A model generated the notes under the pieces. The model searched no databases. It saw only the letters and a program-made list of their open reading frames with translations, and had not been told where the DNA came from. Shown here in pieces: positions 16,854-25,649 of a stretch of 64,000 nt of DNA. Origin of the DNA: Marivirga salinae (lineage in GTDB: Bacteria; Bacteroidota; Bacteroidia; Cytophagales; Cyclobacteriaceae). The stretch lies in NCBI RefSeq assembly GCF_030503855.1, contig NZ_CP129971.1, forward strand, positions 813,501 through 877,500, in the 5' to 3' direction. Position 1 is the stretch's first letter; the number at the start of each line of letters is the position of its first letter. The position numbers were made by a program, and so were the translations under genes.

Positions 16854-19800
16854 CGTATTAGGTTTTCTTTAGATTTTAATCGATTATAATACTTATTAAT
16901 TTCATTCTTGTAATAGGGAGTGAAATTGGGCGGTACATTTCTTAACTGCTCAATTTCTTTTTCTTTCTCTTTTATATACTCTTCAAAAGCATTTGGGATT
17001 CGCTCTCTCTCATATTCTGTAGCGGTTTCTCCTTTTCTTTCATCCTTTTCTTCTTGTTCTTCTCTTGCCTTTTCTGATTCTAACAATCTTGTTACAATCT
17101 TTTGTTGTCGTTCTATTAACCTGCGATCTAGTCTTTTATTTACCAAATCTTCCTCAATTTTCTCCATTTCCTCTGAAATATCGCCAGCATTCCCTCCATT
17201 TTCTTTTCCGCTTTCTTCCCCGTCCTTGCCTAATTGCTTCTCAAGCTCTTCCATCATTTTTCTGATCTTGGCTTGTTCTCCTGCTAATTCACCAAGTTTC
17301 TCAGAAAATTGTCTACCCTCCTTTTGTCCTTGGCTAAGTTCTTTGGTTTTTTGATTAAGGGACTTCTGCATTTCTGAGAGACTTGGGGTTTGTTGGTTTC
17401 CTTGTGATTGTTGCCCCATTCCCATGGAAGACTGCATTTGCATTTGCATCTGTTCTAAAACATCATCTAACATGAGCGCAAGATTATTCATGGATGTCAT
17501 GGCAAATTGTTGCTCTCCAATGGCCTTTCCATTTTCTCGTTCTCTTAAAGCATCTATACTGCTTTGCATAGATTCATTCATCTTACCCATTTCTTTCGTG
17601 ATAAAAGACTCCAGTTGAAATACTCGTTGAGCTAAAGCAGTTAAACTATCTTCAATGATTTTAGCATCATCTTTCATAGCTAGTTGCTTTTCTGATAATG
17701 TAATAAAGCGAGGATCGCTCGGATTTACTTTCTTAAAGTTATTCATCAATTCTTCTTGTCTAAAAGAGAGTTTCAATAAATTGTCTACTATATCTTTTAA
17801 ATCGTCTATGTTTTCTTGCAGCATCTCCATTTCCATGCCCATTTCCATAGAAGAGAGCATTTCAGACATTTTTTTCATCTCTTCAGATGATTTCTTTTGT
17901 TGCTCACTAGCTCCGCTTTTATTATTTTCTTGTATTTCTTGTAAGCTATTTTGCTGTTTTAAATCAATTTCAGATTCTTGCTCTTTAGTGTCGTTTAATG
18001 GGTTTGGTTGTTTTAAAGACTGATTTCGTTTTTCTATTTCTCTAAGTTCTTTTTGTATTTTCTCGAATTCTTCATTGACCTTTTTCTGCTCTTCTAAAGC
18101 TTTTTGTCTTTCCTCTTCTGAAGAAAACTCACCATATTCTTTATTATCTGACTCACTTTCATTGGAATTTGATTCCTCCTTTTCTTCAGAATCAGTATTT
18201 TTCTCTTCTGAAGTATTTTCTTCAGCTAATTCTTTTTGCTCCTTTTCTAATTTTTTTAGACTCTCCCCTACTTGCTTCATGTCGTACTGAATCTCCATTC
18301 TTTTAAATAGCTCCATCATACGTTCCATTTCCTTAAGCTTATTCTTTTCTTGTTTTTTAAGGTCTTCTACAGATTTTCTAAATTCATCAGATTGGTCTTG
18401 CTCTTCTAAAAGGGATTTGATTTTTTCCATCAGCTCCTCATTCTCATCTTGGAGCATTTCTTCCATTAAACTTTCCAATTGCTCGGATTTTTCCTTCAAA
18501 TCTGGATCATTTTTGTTAAACCGATCTCTCTTAGCTTGGTTCTTTTCTAATTCTCTTTTAATATCTTCAAGTTGTTTCTTTCTTCTTTCTTGTTCTTTTA
18601 GTATCTCCTCTAATAGCTTTTTATCTTCCCAGTTTAAATTTCTTTTGCTTTTAAGAATTTGTTCTAGTTCTTCTAGTTTTTGATTTGATCTTTCAGAAGA
18701 CTTAATACTCATATCTAGTTGATCTTCAGTGTTTTGTCTTGTATTTTTTATTTCCTCTTCTACTTCAGATTCATTGGGTAATTCAAATCGAAAGGTTGCG
18801 CTTTTTGAAGTTTTAGCCCCATTGAAACCATCATTGTCTGCAACTTGTACATAGTATTCTAGAATACTCCCTTCTTCGTTTAACAAAGAATCTACTTCCC
18901 AAACTTTGAAATATTTCTGATTTCTGGCATCTGAATTAAAAGAAATTGGAATTCTTCCTGTTTGTTGAATTTGATTGCCTTTCCTTTTGGTATAAATCAA
19001 ATTTAAACGAGAAAAACCATAATCATCACTTATTTCCCCAGCTATTGCTACTTGACGGAAATATATGCTGTCATTAATAGGTTGTAAATTTATCTCAGGG
19101 TATTTATCTTTAATTACTTCAATTGAATAGTCAATTTTTTGAATATATGAAGCTTTGTCATTAAATAAATTCAATTTATAATAACTTGATTCTGTCAGAC
19201 TTTTTTGAAGTCTAAAGGTATTTTTACTAGCCTTTTCAAATAAAAGACTGTCGTTTAATAATTCAATACTGATTTTATCACTAGAAGCACTTTGGATTAG
19301 CCATTCTGCTTGGGTTCCTTCTGGAACAATCAAATTTCCAGAATTATTAATTCTTTCGGAAGTAGTGCCTATATAATCAGGATAATCTAAACTGATATTC
19401 ATATTTTGAATTCTTGGCTTCTCAAATACTAACAATTCATATTGAGCAGAATTGAATCCGGCAGCTTCCAGTTGAAATTCCATATCCTTTTGAAGATTTT
19501 TCAAATTGAATTGGAAACGATTATTACTAAGCTTTTCAAACTTTTGCTTTACGCCATCTTTTTGAATGAATAATTCATTTGGTAATTCATCCCCGTTTAG
19601 TTCTGCCGTAAGCGTAAAATTTTCTCCTTTAAAAGCTTTTAATTCATTATTTTTAATTGAAAAGCTAAATGGAGCTTTTGGAATAAATTCCTCATTAAAT
19701 TTAATGATCCTGTAACTTCCTTCTGTGATCATATAAGGGGCAAACATCAATATTAAGCCCACAATAATTGCTGGAATTACTACATAAGGCAAATAGTTAG

Positions 19801-20263
19801 CATTGGTGGATTTTATGCTAATGCTATCCTTAAAATTAAGAATGGAAATTTTTTCTGACTTTTGAATTATACTAGCCGCTATTAAACTGTTCTGCTGACT
19901 GCTCAATTCATTTAACTGAATGATATTCAGAAGCTTATCATCAATTTCTGGAAAGTATTTCCCAATTTGTTGGGCAGCTTGTTTATCACTTAATGCTTTG
20001 CCATTAGTGAGTAAATGATAAATGGGAATGAAAATGTATCGACTTATGAAATAGAGAAGAGTTATTCCAATAACACTAAAAACAATGGTTCTTGAAATAC
20101 TGCTCATTTGCAATTTGTATTCAAGCCAGCTAGCAGTTAGGAGCACAAAAAGAAAAATAGCCAAGCTGATCAATAAACCTTTTATCAATTTATTGACATA
20201 GTATTTCCTTTTATACTCATTGAGTTTTTTAAGGATTTCAGCTATATGGTAATTTTCGCTCAC
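16850..20263 (-). CDS. DUF4175-type large membrane coiled-coil protein
   Basis: 1137 residues. Three membrane helices lie at about 25-48, 58-80 and 152-176, followed by an extracytoplasmic beta-rich region (about 185-495). Then come more than 600 residues of highly charged coiled coil rich in Glu, Lys, Gln and Met. Two Met-rich patches stand out (MEMGMEMEMLQENIDDL and MQMQMQSSMGMGQQ). The family is widespread in Bacteroidota and of unknown function; an envelope scaffold is possible. It is followed directly by the RsbW-like gene (4-base overlap) and preceded by xth after 51 bases. Confidence 0.75.
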   Translation of the reverse strand: MSENYHIAEILKKLNEYKRKYYVNKLIKGLLISLAIFLFVLLTASWLEYKLQMSSISRTIVFSVIGITLLYFISRYIFIPIYHLLTNGKALSDKQAAQQIGKYFPEIDDKLLNIIQLNELSSQQNSLIAASIIQKSEKISILNFKDSISIKSTNANYLPYVVIPAIIVGLILMFAPYMITEGSYRIIKFNEEFIPKAPFSFSIKNNELKAFKGENFTLTAELNGDELPNELFIQKDGVKQKFEKLSNNRFQFNLKNLQKDMEFQLEAAGFNSAQYELLVFEKPRIQNMNISLDYPDYIGTTSERINNSGNLIVPEGTQAEWLIQSASSDKISIELLNDSLLFEKASKNTFRLQKSLTESSYYKLNLFNDKASYIQKIDYSIEVIKDKYPEINLQPINDSIYFRQVAIAGEISDDYGFSRLNLIYTKRKGNQIQQTGRIPISFNSDARNQKYFKVWEVDSLLNEEGSILEYYVQVADNDGFNGAKTSKSATFRFELPNESEVEEEIKNTRQNTEDQLDMSIKSSERSNQKLEELEQILKSKRNLNWEDKKLLEEILKEQERRKKQLEDIKRELEKNQAKRDRFNKNDPDLKEKSEQLESLMEEMLQDENEELMEKIKSLLEEQDQSDEFRKSVEDLKKQEKNKLKEMERMMELFKRMEIQYDMKQVGESLKKLEKEQKELAEENTSEEKNTDSEEKEESNSNESESDNKEYGEFSSEEERQKALEEQKKVNEEFEKIQKELREIEKRNQSLKQPNPLNDTKEQESEIDLKQQNSLQEIQENNKSGASEQQKKSSEEMKKMSEMLSSMEMGMEMEMLQENIDDLKDIVDNLLKLSFRQEELMNNFKKVNPSDPRFITLSEKQLAMKDDAKIIEDSLTALAQRVFQLESFITKEMGKMNESMQSSIDALRERENGKAIGEQQFAMTSMNNLALMLDDVLEQMQMQMQSSMGMGQQSQGNQQTPSLSEMQKSLNQKTKELSQGQKEGRQFSEKLGELAGEQAKIRKMMEELEKQLGKDGEESGKENGGNAGDISEEMEKIEEDLVNKRLDRRLIERQQKIVTRLLESEKAREEQEEKDERKGETATEYERERIPNAFEEYIKEKEKEIEQLRNVPPNFTPYYKNEINKYYNRLKSKENLIR

Positions 20264-20314
20264 TTTTCTTGTAACGTGAATTTGAAAACAATGATTTCCA
20301 ATATTTTATGGATT

Positions 20315-21082
20315 TTATGATACATCCAATTCCACTTTAATTGGACAATGATCTGAATGTTTTACATGCTGTAAAATGTTGGCTGATTTTAATTGATTCT
20401 TCATGTTTTCTGTAATCATATGATAATCAATTCTCCAACCTTTGTTCCTGTCCCTAGCTGCTGAGCGATAACTCCACCAACTATATTGATCGGGTTCTTT
20501 ATTTAAATGTCTAAATGTATCAATAAAGCCATCACTTAAAAAATCAGTCATCCACTCGCGTTCTTCTGGCAGAAATCCAGAACTGTTTTTGTTCCTTACC
20601 GGATCATGAATATCAATTGCCTGGTGGCAAATGTTATAATCACCGCATATTAAAAGTTTGGGAATATCTTTCTTTAAATCTTGAACATAGTTTTTGAAAT
20701 CGGCTAGCCATTTCATTTTAAAATCTTGTCGTGGGTCACCGCTTGATCCGCTAGGCATATAAGTGTTCAGTACGGAGAAATCTTCAAAATCTGCTCTTAT
20801 AACTCTTCCTTCTCTGTCGTAAATATCCATATTACAACCTATCTCTACATTTTGCGGCTTTACTTTCGTAAAAATACCAACTCCGCTATATCCTTTTTTC
20901 TCTGCCGAATGCCAGTGGATATGGTACCCTAAATTTTCAAAAACAGAAAGATCTACATCAGATTGATTAGCTTTTAGTTCTTGCAAACAAAGAACATCAG
21001 GGTTTTCCTCTTCCAGCCATTGGCTTAGCCCTTTTCGCTCTGCTGCCCGGATTCCATTTACGTTATAAGAAATGATTTTCAT
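20315..21082 (-). CDS. xth: Exodeoxyribonuclease III
   Basis: 255 residues of the exonuclease/endonuclease/phosphatase superfamily, which acts at abasic sites and on 3' ends in base excision repair. Motifs: MKIISYNVNGIRAA (metal-binding Asn), DVLCLQELKA (catalytic Glu about 34), GYSGVGIFTK, ICGDYNICH (Asp and Asn), DTFRHLN, YSWWSYR, WRIDYHMIT and SDHCPI (catalytic His about 246). The full domain is present at the usual length. Its start lies 23 bases after the stop of the small conserved protein, within the same leftward run. Confidence 0.95.
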   Translation of the reverse strand: MKIISYNVNGIRAAERKGLSQWLEEENPDVLCLQELKANQSDVDLSVFENLGYHIHWHSAEKKGYSGVGIFTKVKPQNVEIGCNMDIYDREGRVIRADFEDFSVLNTYMPSGSSGDPRQDFKMKWLADFKNYVQDLKKDIPKLLICGDYNICHQAIDIHDPVRNKNSSGFLPEEREWMTDFLSDGFIDTFRHLNKEPDQYSWWSYRSAARDRNKGWRIDYHMITENMKNQLKSANILQHVKHSDHCPIKVELDVS

Positions 21083-21105
21083 AATCTATAAAGATAAAAC
21101 AATTT

Positions 21106-21459
21106 TTATAAGCCTATTTCTTCCTCAAAATAATCAATTACATGCATTTTAAGTAATTTTTCTTGTTCCAACAGATCAAAATGAGGAAGCGGCTTCACCA
21201 ATTTCCAATGTGGCCAGCCCGCTTCATCAACTCCTTCCAATTCGTAAAAACCAGAAAGGCTTAATACTTTGCAAATTGCAATATGCATTAAGTCTTGTTT
21301 TTCTTCCTTGCTGAAAGTGTGAGGACCTTTGCCCAGTTCCTGCACCCCAATCAAAAACAGCACAGCATTCATATCCTTTGGCTTTTTGCCTAAAGCATCT
21401 TTAAGCTGCAGCCTTAATGCTTGCCATTTTCTTTCGAGTTCAAGATCTTTTTTAATCAT
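21106..21459 (-). CDS. Conserved hypothetical protein
   Basis: 117 residues, soluble, mainly helical, no signal peptide. Recognisable stretches are NAVLFLIGVQELGKGPHTFS and HIAICKVLSLSGFYELEGVD; the pattern looks like a small Bacteroidota-specific protein, but I cannot name a family. It overlaps the upstream AhpD-like gene by 8 bases and precedes xth, so it is co-transcribed with both. Confidence 0.65.
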   Translation of the reverse strand: MIKKDLELERKWQALRLQLKDALGKKPKDMNAVLFLIGVQELGKGPHTFSKEEKQDLMHIAICKVLSLSGFYELEGVDEAGWPHWKLVKPLPHFDLLEQEKLLKMHVIDYFEEEIGL

Positions 21460-21802
21460 TGCCGTTTTCTTTCAAATATTCCCAATATTCTACAGCTCTT
21501 CTCAAATGAGGAATAACAATAGTGCCACCAATTAAATTGGCTATCGAAAATATTTCAAATACTTGATCATCGTTCACTCCCAATTCAAAGCATTTGCCTA
21601 AATGGTAACGAACACAATCATCACACCTCAAAACCATGGAAGATGAAAGCCCTATCATTTCCTTGGTCTTTTTATCTACACTACCTTCTGCAAAAGCATT
21701 GGTATCAAGATTAAATATGCGCTTGAGAATTTTATTATTGCTCCCTACAATTTTATCATTCATTTTTGCGCGATACTCGTTGAACTCTTCTACTTTATTC
21801 AT
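21452..21802 (-). CDS. AhpD-like carboxymuconolactone decarboxylase-family protein
   Basis: 116 residues, all-helical. The motif SSMVLRCDDCVRYHLGKCFELG (about 54-75) has the CxxC and nearby His of the AhpD-like branch, which uses a thiol pair for peroxide or disulphide reduction. The physiological partner is unknown. It is the first gene of the leftward block (AhpD-like, hypothetical, xth, DUF4175, RsbW-like, ybeY), and a complete promoter precedes it. Confidence 0.8.
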   Translation of the reverse strand: MNKVEEFNEYRAKMNDKIVGSNNKILKRIFNLDTNAFAEGSVDKKTKEMIGLSSSMVLRCDDCVRYHLGKCFELGVNDDQVFEIFSIANLIGGTIVIPHLRRAVEYWEYLKENGND

Positions 21803-21840
21803 ATATTAACCTATCAATCAATAAATAGTAAATTAACCTG

Positions 21841-21872
21841 CAAAGTTAGCCGTTGTGAAGCTACGAACCCAA
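21841..21872 (-). promoter_or_regulatory. Sigma-A promoter of the AhpD-like/xth operon
   Basis: On the minus strand there is a TTG (21872-21870), 21 bases, then TAACTTTG (21848-21841). This is the full Bacteroidota -33/-7 layout, 39 bases before the start codon. It overlaps the first codons of the divergent comF gene. Confidence 0.65.
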
Positions 21873-22562
21873 AACTTTTACGTAATAGTGTCGGATTTTC
21901 TGTCATTATTTTTCCCTAACTACTGTGCTGCCTGTAATTTAACTCTCAGTAAGTCTGAAAATCTAGTTTGCAGCCATTGTTTATCCTCAATTCATCAAAC
22001 TTTTATGCATAAAGATCAGCCAAATCAATTGCATAGACGCTTTTTTGAAATTCCTAATTTGAAATATGCCATGGCTTATGCCTGGTTTCAAAAGGGAAGC
22101 GTTATTCAGCAACTTTTACATCAGCTGAAATATGAGGGAAACGAAGCTATGGGTGTTTTGTTGGGCGAAATTTATGGAGATCAACTATTAGATTTTTATG
22201 CGGGAAAATGGGATCTGATTACCGCAGTTCCCATCCATATTAAAAAACATAGAAAAAGAGGTTTTAATCAAAGTCACAGAATAGCTGAAGGCTTGAGCCA
22301 AAAACTATCCATTCCATTTATGCCTTTATTAGAGAAATCAGTTCATAAAAAAAGCCAAACACGGAAGCACCGAATTCAACGATTTGAAAATGTTGATTCT
22401 ACTTTTCATTTGAAAAAACCATCCACAAGCTTAAAAGGCAAAAGAATTTTACTTGTGGATGATGTTTTAACAACAGGCGCTACAGTTCAAGCTTGCAGTG
22501 TGCCGCTTCAAAAAGCTGGAGCTGAAATTTCTATTGTGACAATTGCAGCTACTAGAAATTAG
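21855..22562 (+). CDS. comF: ComF-family phosphoribosyltransferase-like protein
   Basis: 235 residues starting at GTG 21855. The N-terminal zinc-finger-like part has CAACN and CSHC pairs (about 22-43). The phosphoribosyltransferase domain carries TAVPIHIKKHRKRGFNQS and the PRPP-binding loop ILLVDDVLTTGATV (about 199-212). ComF proteins act in the cytosol in uptake of transforming DNA with ComFA-type helicases, and probably in DNA repair. The gene is alone on this strand; its start overlaps the -33 region of the divergent promoter. Confidence 0.88.
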   Translation: MKLRTQNFYVIVSDFLSLFFPNYCAACNLTLSKSENLVCSHCLSSIHQTFMHKDQPNQLHRRFFEIPNLKYAMAYAWFQKGSVIQQLLHQLKYEGNEAMGVLLGEIYGDQLLDFYAGKWDLITAVPIHIKKHRKRGFNQSHRIAEGLSQKLSIPFMPLLEKSVHKKSQTRKHRIQRFENVDSTFHLKKPSTSLKGKRILLVDDVLTTGATVQACSVPLQKAGAEISIVTIAATRN

Positions 22563-22592
22563 ATGACAAGAATTCCATTTGGACTTTAATTA

Positions 22593-23450
22593 CTATTCAT
22601 TAATAGCATCTAACATGGAAACCACATGATTACCCAATGAATTGGCCACTATCTTTTTATATTCTGTTGTATTAGTAAAGCCACCGTTTCTATTGAAAAA
22701 TTCATTCATCACGGGCCCCCAATCACTATTTTTTGGCATAATAAAACCAAATTCTTCGCCTGTTTTATCACCTGCTGGATGTCTCTTAATATTTCTCGCA
22801 TCCTCAATTGCTGATAGATAGGATGAGAAATCTAGATAGGTAAAATAATTATCATTTTGATTTACCATTTCATAGCATTCTTTAAATGAATTAACAGATT
22901 CGATTTTTAAAGAAGGAAATGAGCTAGCTTTTAATTCTTTAGCTCTTTTTTCATGTGTAGTTCCACTTTGAACAATTATAGTCATTCCACTAAATTCAGA
23001 GCCTATGTTATTAAAATCGCTTAGATCAGGAACAGCTTTATTGGTTAATAAAATAGATACATTGGAAAAGAATGAAGGGCTAAATTGAACCTCACTTTTT
23101 CTGGCTTGGGTAATGGTGACATCAGCTAATCCAAAAACACCACCTTTTCCGTTTTGAACACTATTGTAAAACTCGGAAAAATCCACCGCATCTTTGGGCT
23201 GATGTACATTTACTTTTAAATCTACATTATGTGTGTTTTCTACATATTCCACAAACTTATCCCATATTTTGATGCACAAACCATCTAATTCATTTCCGTT
23301 GTCATAGATAAATTTACCTGAGTAATTATAAGTAATAGTGACTTCCCCACTACCCTTAGATTTGGTGGCCTTCCAACTATCCCCTGATAGTTGAGCACTA
23401 GCCGTGATACTAATAAATATTGCTGCGAGTAGTAATATTAAATTTTTCAT
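22593..23450 (-). CDS. Periplasmic substrate-binding-type protein (SBP_bac_3-like)
   Basis: 285 residues from ATG 23450; the longer in-frame start at 23504 is disfavoured because only the internal one opens with a clean signal peptide (MKNLILLLAAIFISITASAQ). The body resembles the extracellular solute-binding family 3: GLCIKIWDKFVEYVENTH, VFGLADVTITQARKSEVQFS and IIVQSGTTHEKRA are the typical lobe I and hinge segments. No permease or ATPase is adjacent, so it may be an orphan binding or sensing protein. The ligand, possibly an amino acid, is unknown. Confidence 0.75.
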   Translation of the reverse strand: MKNLILLLAAIFISITASAQLSGDSWKATKSKGSGEVTITYNYSGKFIYDNGNELDGLCIKIWDKFVEYVENTHNVDLKVNVHQPKDAVDFSEFYNSVQNGKGGVFGLADVTITQARKSEVQFSPSFFSNVSILLTNKAVPDLSDFNNIGSEFSGMTIIVQSGTTHEKRAKELKASSFPSLKIESVNSFKECYEMVNQNDNYFTYLDFSSYLSAIEDARNIKRHPAGDKTGEEFGFIMPKNSDWGPVMNEFFNRNGGFTNTTEYKKIVANSLGNHVVSMLDAINE

Positions 23451-23777
23451 ATCTGTCAGGTTTAAAAGATTATTCTGAATATTAATTATATTCAATTTAA
23501 ACAATTCTATTTTTAACTAAAACAGATATTAAATTCTTTTTGTTCTATATATTGAAATTATCCGCTTTTTTGTGACTTAGAAAAATCTAATTTTATGTAA
23601 GTTATAAAGAGTTATTTCTATTTCAAAAAGGCAAATATTTTTCTTAAAAGAAATAAATATGACGTTGGTGTGTCAAAATGTTAAGATAGTCGAAATCACC
23701 TCTAATTTTAGATTGCGTGATTTTGATAGAAAGATAGCAGAAAAGAAATTATGATAATGTGAGCTCTACGGAATGAT

Positions 23778-24143
23778 CTATTTAAGCTTTTCCATTATTA
23801 AATCTTGATGCTGGAGATAGAGCACCATATTTTCAAGCATAATATCTGCGCCTTCTTTACTTTCTAATTGATCCAAGACTTTTTCACAAACTTTATATAG
23901 AACTTGTCTATCACTAATTTGATGGGTATTGGCTACTTTTTTAATGAAACTTGCAATTTCATCTTCATTTAAAGATCCGTCAGGAAGCGTATTTAGTTTT
24001 TGAACTTCAGATTTTAAAGATTCCACTTCTGCCAAATTTGTTGGTTTTTTGCTAATGAAGTCCTTGCTATCACCCTCTTCTTGAGGCGATTGACTTTTCA
24101 TAAATTCATTTAAATCTTTTAAGGTATCTTTTTTCTTAGCCAT
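23778..24143 (-). CDS. Small partner of the orphan ParA, unknown family
   Basis: 121 residues from ATG 24143. An upstream in-frame start at 24182 would overlap the ParA gene, and the basic start MAKKKDTLKDLNEFM is more natural. It is soluble, acidic and helical; about 60-121 form an all-helical domain ending in ENMVLYLQHQDLIMEKLK. I see no ParB signature (no GERR-type box, no obvious helix-turn-helix). It begins 10 bases after the ParA stop, so it is probably a dedicated partner such as an adaptor or cargo link; this is inference. Confidence 0.6.
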   Translation of the reverse strand: MAKKKDTLKDLNEFMKSQSPQEEGDSKDFISKKPTNLAEVESLKSEVQKLNTLPDGSLNEDEIASFIKKVANTHQISDRQVLYKVCEKVLDQLESKEGADIMLENMVLYLQHQDLIMEKLK

Positions 24144-24153
24144 TTCAGTTAAT

Positions 24154-24774
24154 TTAAATATGAGAAAGGATTGCTTTTGCAATAGGTAAAAATTCTTTTT
24201 CAGCTAAAATCGTACTGAAATTAGCAAAAATATTTTTTGCTGGTACTTTAACTTCTAAAATCTTTGCATCCAATTCAGATAAAGCTTCTTTAACAGTATC
24301 AATTTTAGTGGCAGAATGCACCCTGTTAGGTAAAACCAAAATCTTCAACTTTTTATTTTCATTCAAGGCAGGCTTAATATCTTCTACTGTTTGATAAGTC
24401 ACCAACAAATCATTAGGTGTTAAACTAGTAGGCACAATGACTAAATCACTTTGGATGCTCAATCTTTTTATATGCTCATCAGTGGTTTTACCCGCACTGT
24501 CAACTATTATAAAATCAGGTTTTTTAGCTTTAATTTGCTCAATATCTTCCAGAACACGGTGATCTTCGGAACCAATAATTGGAAAAACAGCTGATTCTTT
24601 TGCTCCGGTTTTATACAATTCCATTTTTCTCAATGTATTGAGAGTATAATTGGTATCAGTTTCCAGCATCACCAGTTTATGTCCTAAACTGTGTAACATG
24701 GTGGCAAAATGAATAGCGCTGGTGGTTTTTCCAGTCCCGCCTTTTCTTGAGATAAATGAAATTATTTTCGTCAT
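24154..24774 (-). CDS. Orphan ParA/MinD-family ATPase
   Basis: 206 residues. The deviant Walker A motif (FISRKGGTGKTTSAIHFA, about 8-25), LETDTN (Walker A'), and FIIVDSAGKTTDEHI (Walker B, about 79-93) define the ParA/MinD group of positioning ATPases. It lacks the N-terminal DNA-binding extension of plasmid type I ParA and is not followed by parB, so it is not obviously the chromosomal Soj. Together with the downstream small protein it resembles systems that place cargo such as plasmids, clusters or compartments. The promoter region overlaps that of the divergent nitroreductase. Confidence 0.82.
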   Translation of the reverse strand: MTKIISFISRKGGTGKTTSAIHFATMLHSLGHKLVMLETDTNYTLNTLRKMELYKTGAKESAVFPIIGSEDHRVLEDIEQIKAKKPDFIIVDSAGKTTDEHIKRLSIQSDLVIVPTSLTPNDLLVTYQTVEDIKPALNENKKLKILVLPNRVHSATKIDTVKEALSELDAKILEVKVPAKNIFANFSTILAEKEFLPIAKAILSHI

Positions 24775-24821
24775 AGCAAAAATTGAATATCAATAAAAAT
24801 ACATAGCTGTAACCCTTTTTC

Positions 24822-24840
24822 CAAATGTAGGTTAAATTTG
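24822..24840. promoter_or_regulatory. Face-to-face -7 elements of parA-like and nitroreductase genes
   Basis: The plus strand has TAAATTTG at 24833-24840, 20 bases before the nitroreductase start. The minus strand has TACATTTG at 24829-24822, about 48 bases before the ParA start. The two elements are 3 bases apart, so polymerases could not occupy both. Confidence 0.5.
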
Positions 24841-24860
24841 CAAAAAAGATAATCATAAAA

Positions 24861-25451
24861 ATGTATAATACTGCGGAGATTAATAAGCTAATTCAAACAA
24901 GAAGATCAATTTATCCTGCTCAATATTCGGGAGAAAGAGTGGATGATAAAATCATTCAACAAATGTTGGAAAATGCTAATTGGGCACCCAACCATAAACA
25001 TACCGAACCTTGGCGATTTATTGTTTTTACTGATAAAGGGCTTGATCAACTAGGTAAATTCCAAGCTGATATTTATAAAAAGGTAAGTACAGCTAAAGGT
25101 AATTTTGATGAATCCACTATGGAGAAATTAAGGAATAAACCACTTACGGCTTCTCATGTAATAGCTATTGGCATGAAAAGGGATGAAAAACAAAGTATTC
25201 CTGAAGTAGAAGAAGTTTCAGCCGTAGCAGCAGCAGTTCAAAATATGCAACTAACCGCAAGTGCTTATGGAGTTGGTTGTTATTGGGGATCAGGAGGAAT
25301 TACTTATATGGAAGAGGCCAAAAAAGCTTTAGCTCTTGAAAAAGAAGATAAATTATTAGGCTTTTTATATGTAGGAATGCCCAAAGAAGGATTTTGGCCA
25401 GAAGGAAAACGCAACCCAATAAATGATAAAATTAATTGGGTTAGAGAGTAA
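24861..25451 (+). CDS. Nitroreductase-family FMN flavoprotein
   Basis: 196 residues of the nitroreductase fold. The start NKLIQTRRSIYPAQYSGERV carries the RRS FMN-phosphate motif; NANWAPNHKHTEPWRFIVFT is the second FMN segment, and GSGGITYMEE plus the GFLYVGMPKEG loop complete the site. It most resembles the YdjA/TdsD-like branch, which reduces small electrophiles with NAD(P)H; the physiological substrate is unknown. Cytosolic. It stands alone, with a stem-loop terminator downstream. Confidence 0.87.
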   Translation: MYNTAEINKLIQTRRSIYPAQYSGERVDDKIIQQMLENANWAPNHKHTEPWRFIVFTDKGLDQLGKFQADIYKKVSTAKGNFDESTMEKLRNKPLTASHVIAIGMKRDEKQSIPEVEEVSAVAAAVQNMQLTASAYGVGCYWGSGGITYMEEAKKALALEKEDKLLGFLYVGMPKEGFWPEGKRNPINDKINWVRE

Positions 25452-25524
25452 ACCACAAAGTAACAGCTTAGCCTGAATTTAACTTTGTGCATCTTAGTGA
25501 AAGCCTTTGTTAAACTCAGTGGTT
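25451..25524. repeat. Inverted-repeat element after the nitroreductase gene
   Basis: The ends AACCAC (25451-25456) and GTGGTT (25519-25524) are complementary. Inner blocks AGT and AACA also pair with their counterparts near 25505-25517. The sequence shares words with the element at 1.1-1.25 kb and may be a degenerate REP-like copy. Confidence 0.4.
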
Positions 25525-25533
25525 AAAACAATA

Positions 25534-25560
25534 GTAGCCTTTGGCTACCTTTTGTTTTCT
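25534..25560 (+). terminator. Probable terminator after the nitroreductase
   Basis: GTAGCC-TTT-GGCTAC forms a perfect 6-bp stem (25534-25548), followed by an interrupted T run. Confidence 0.5.
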
Positions 25561-25610
25561 TTGAAGTGTTGATGTTACGTTGGTTTATTTAAAATTCCGC
25601 CATTTTCGTT

Positions 25611-25618
25611 TAACTTTG
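25611..25618 (+). promoter_or_regulatory. -7 promoter element of pheS
   Basis: TAACTTTG matches the TAnnTTTG consensus and lies 31 bases before the pheS ATG. No TTG is found at 19-21 bases upstream. Confidence 0.45.
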
Positions 25619-25649
25619 TTTTTTTAGAATAAAACTGATTCGAAATTCA

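Noticed and set aside
16920..17354. 144-codon plus-strand ORF opposite the DUF4175 gene
   Set aside because: Ser/Phe-rich complement of a Glu/Lys-rich coiled coil; a known artefact of such sequences.
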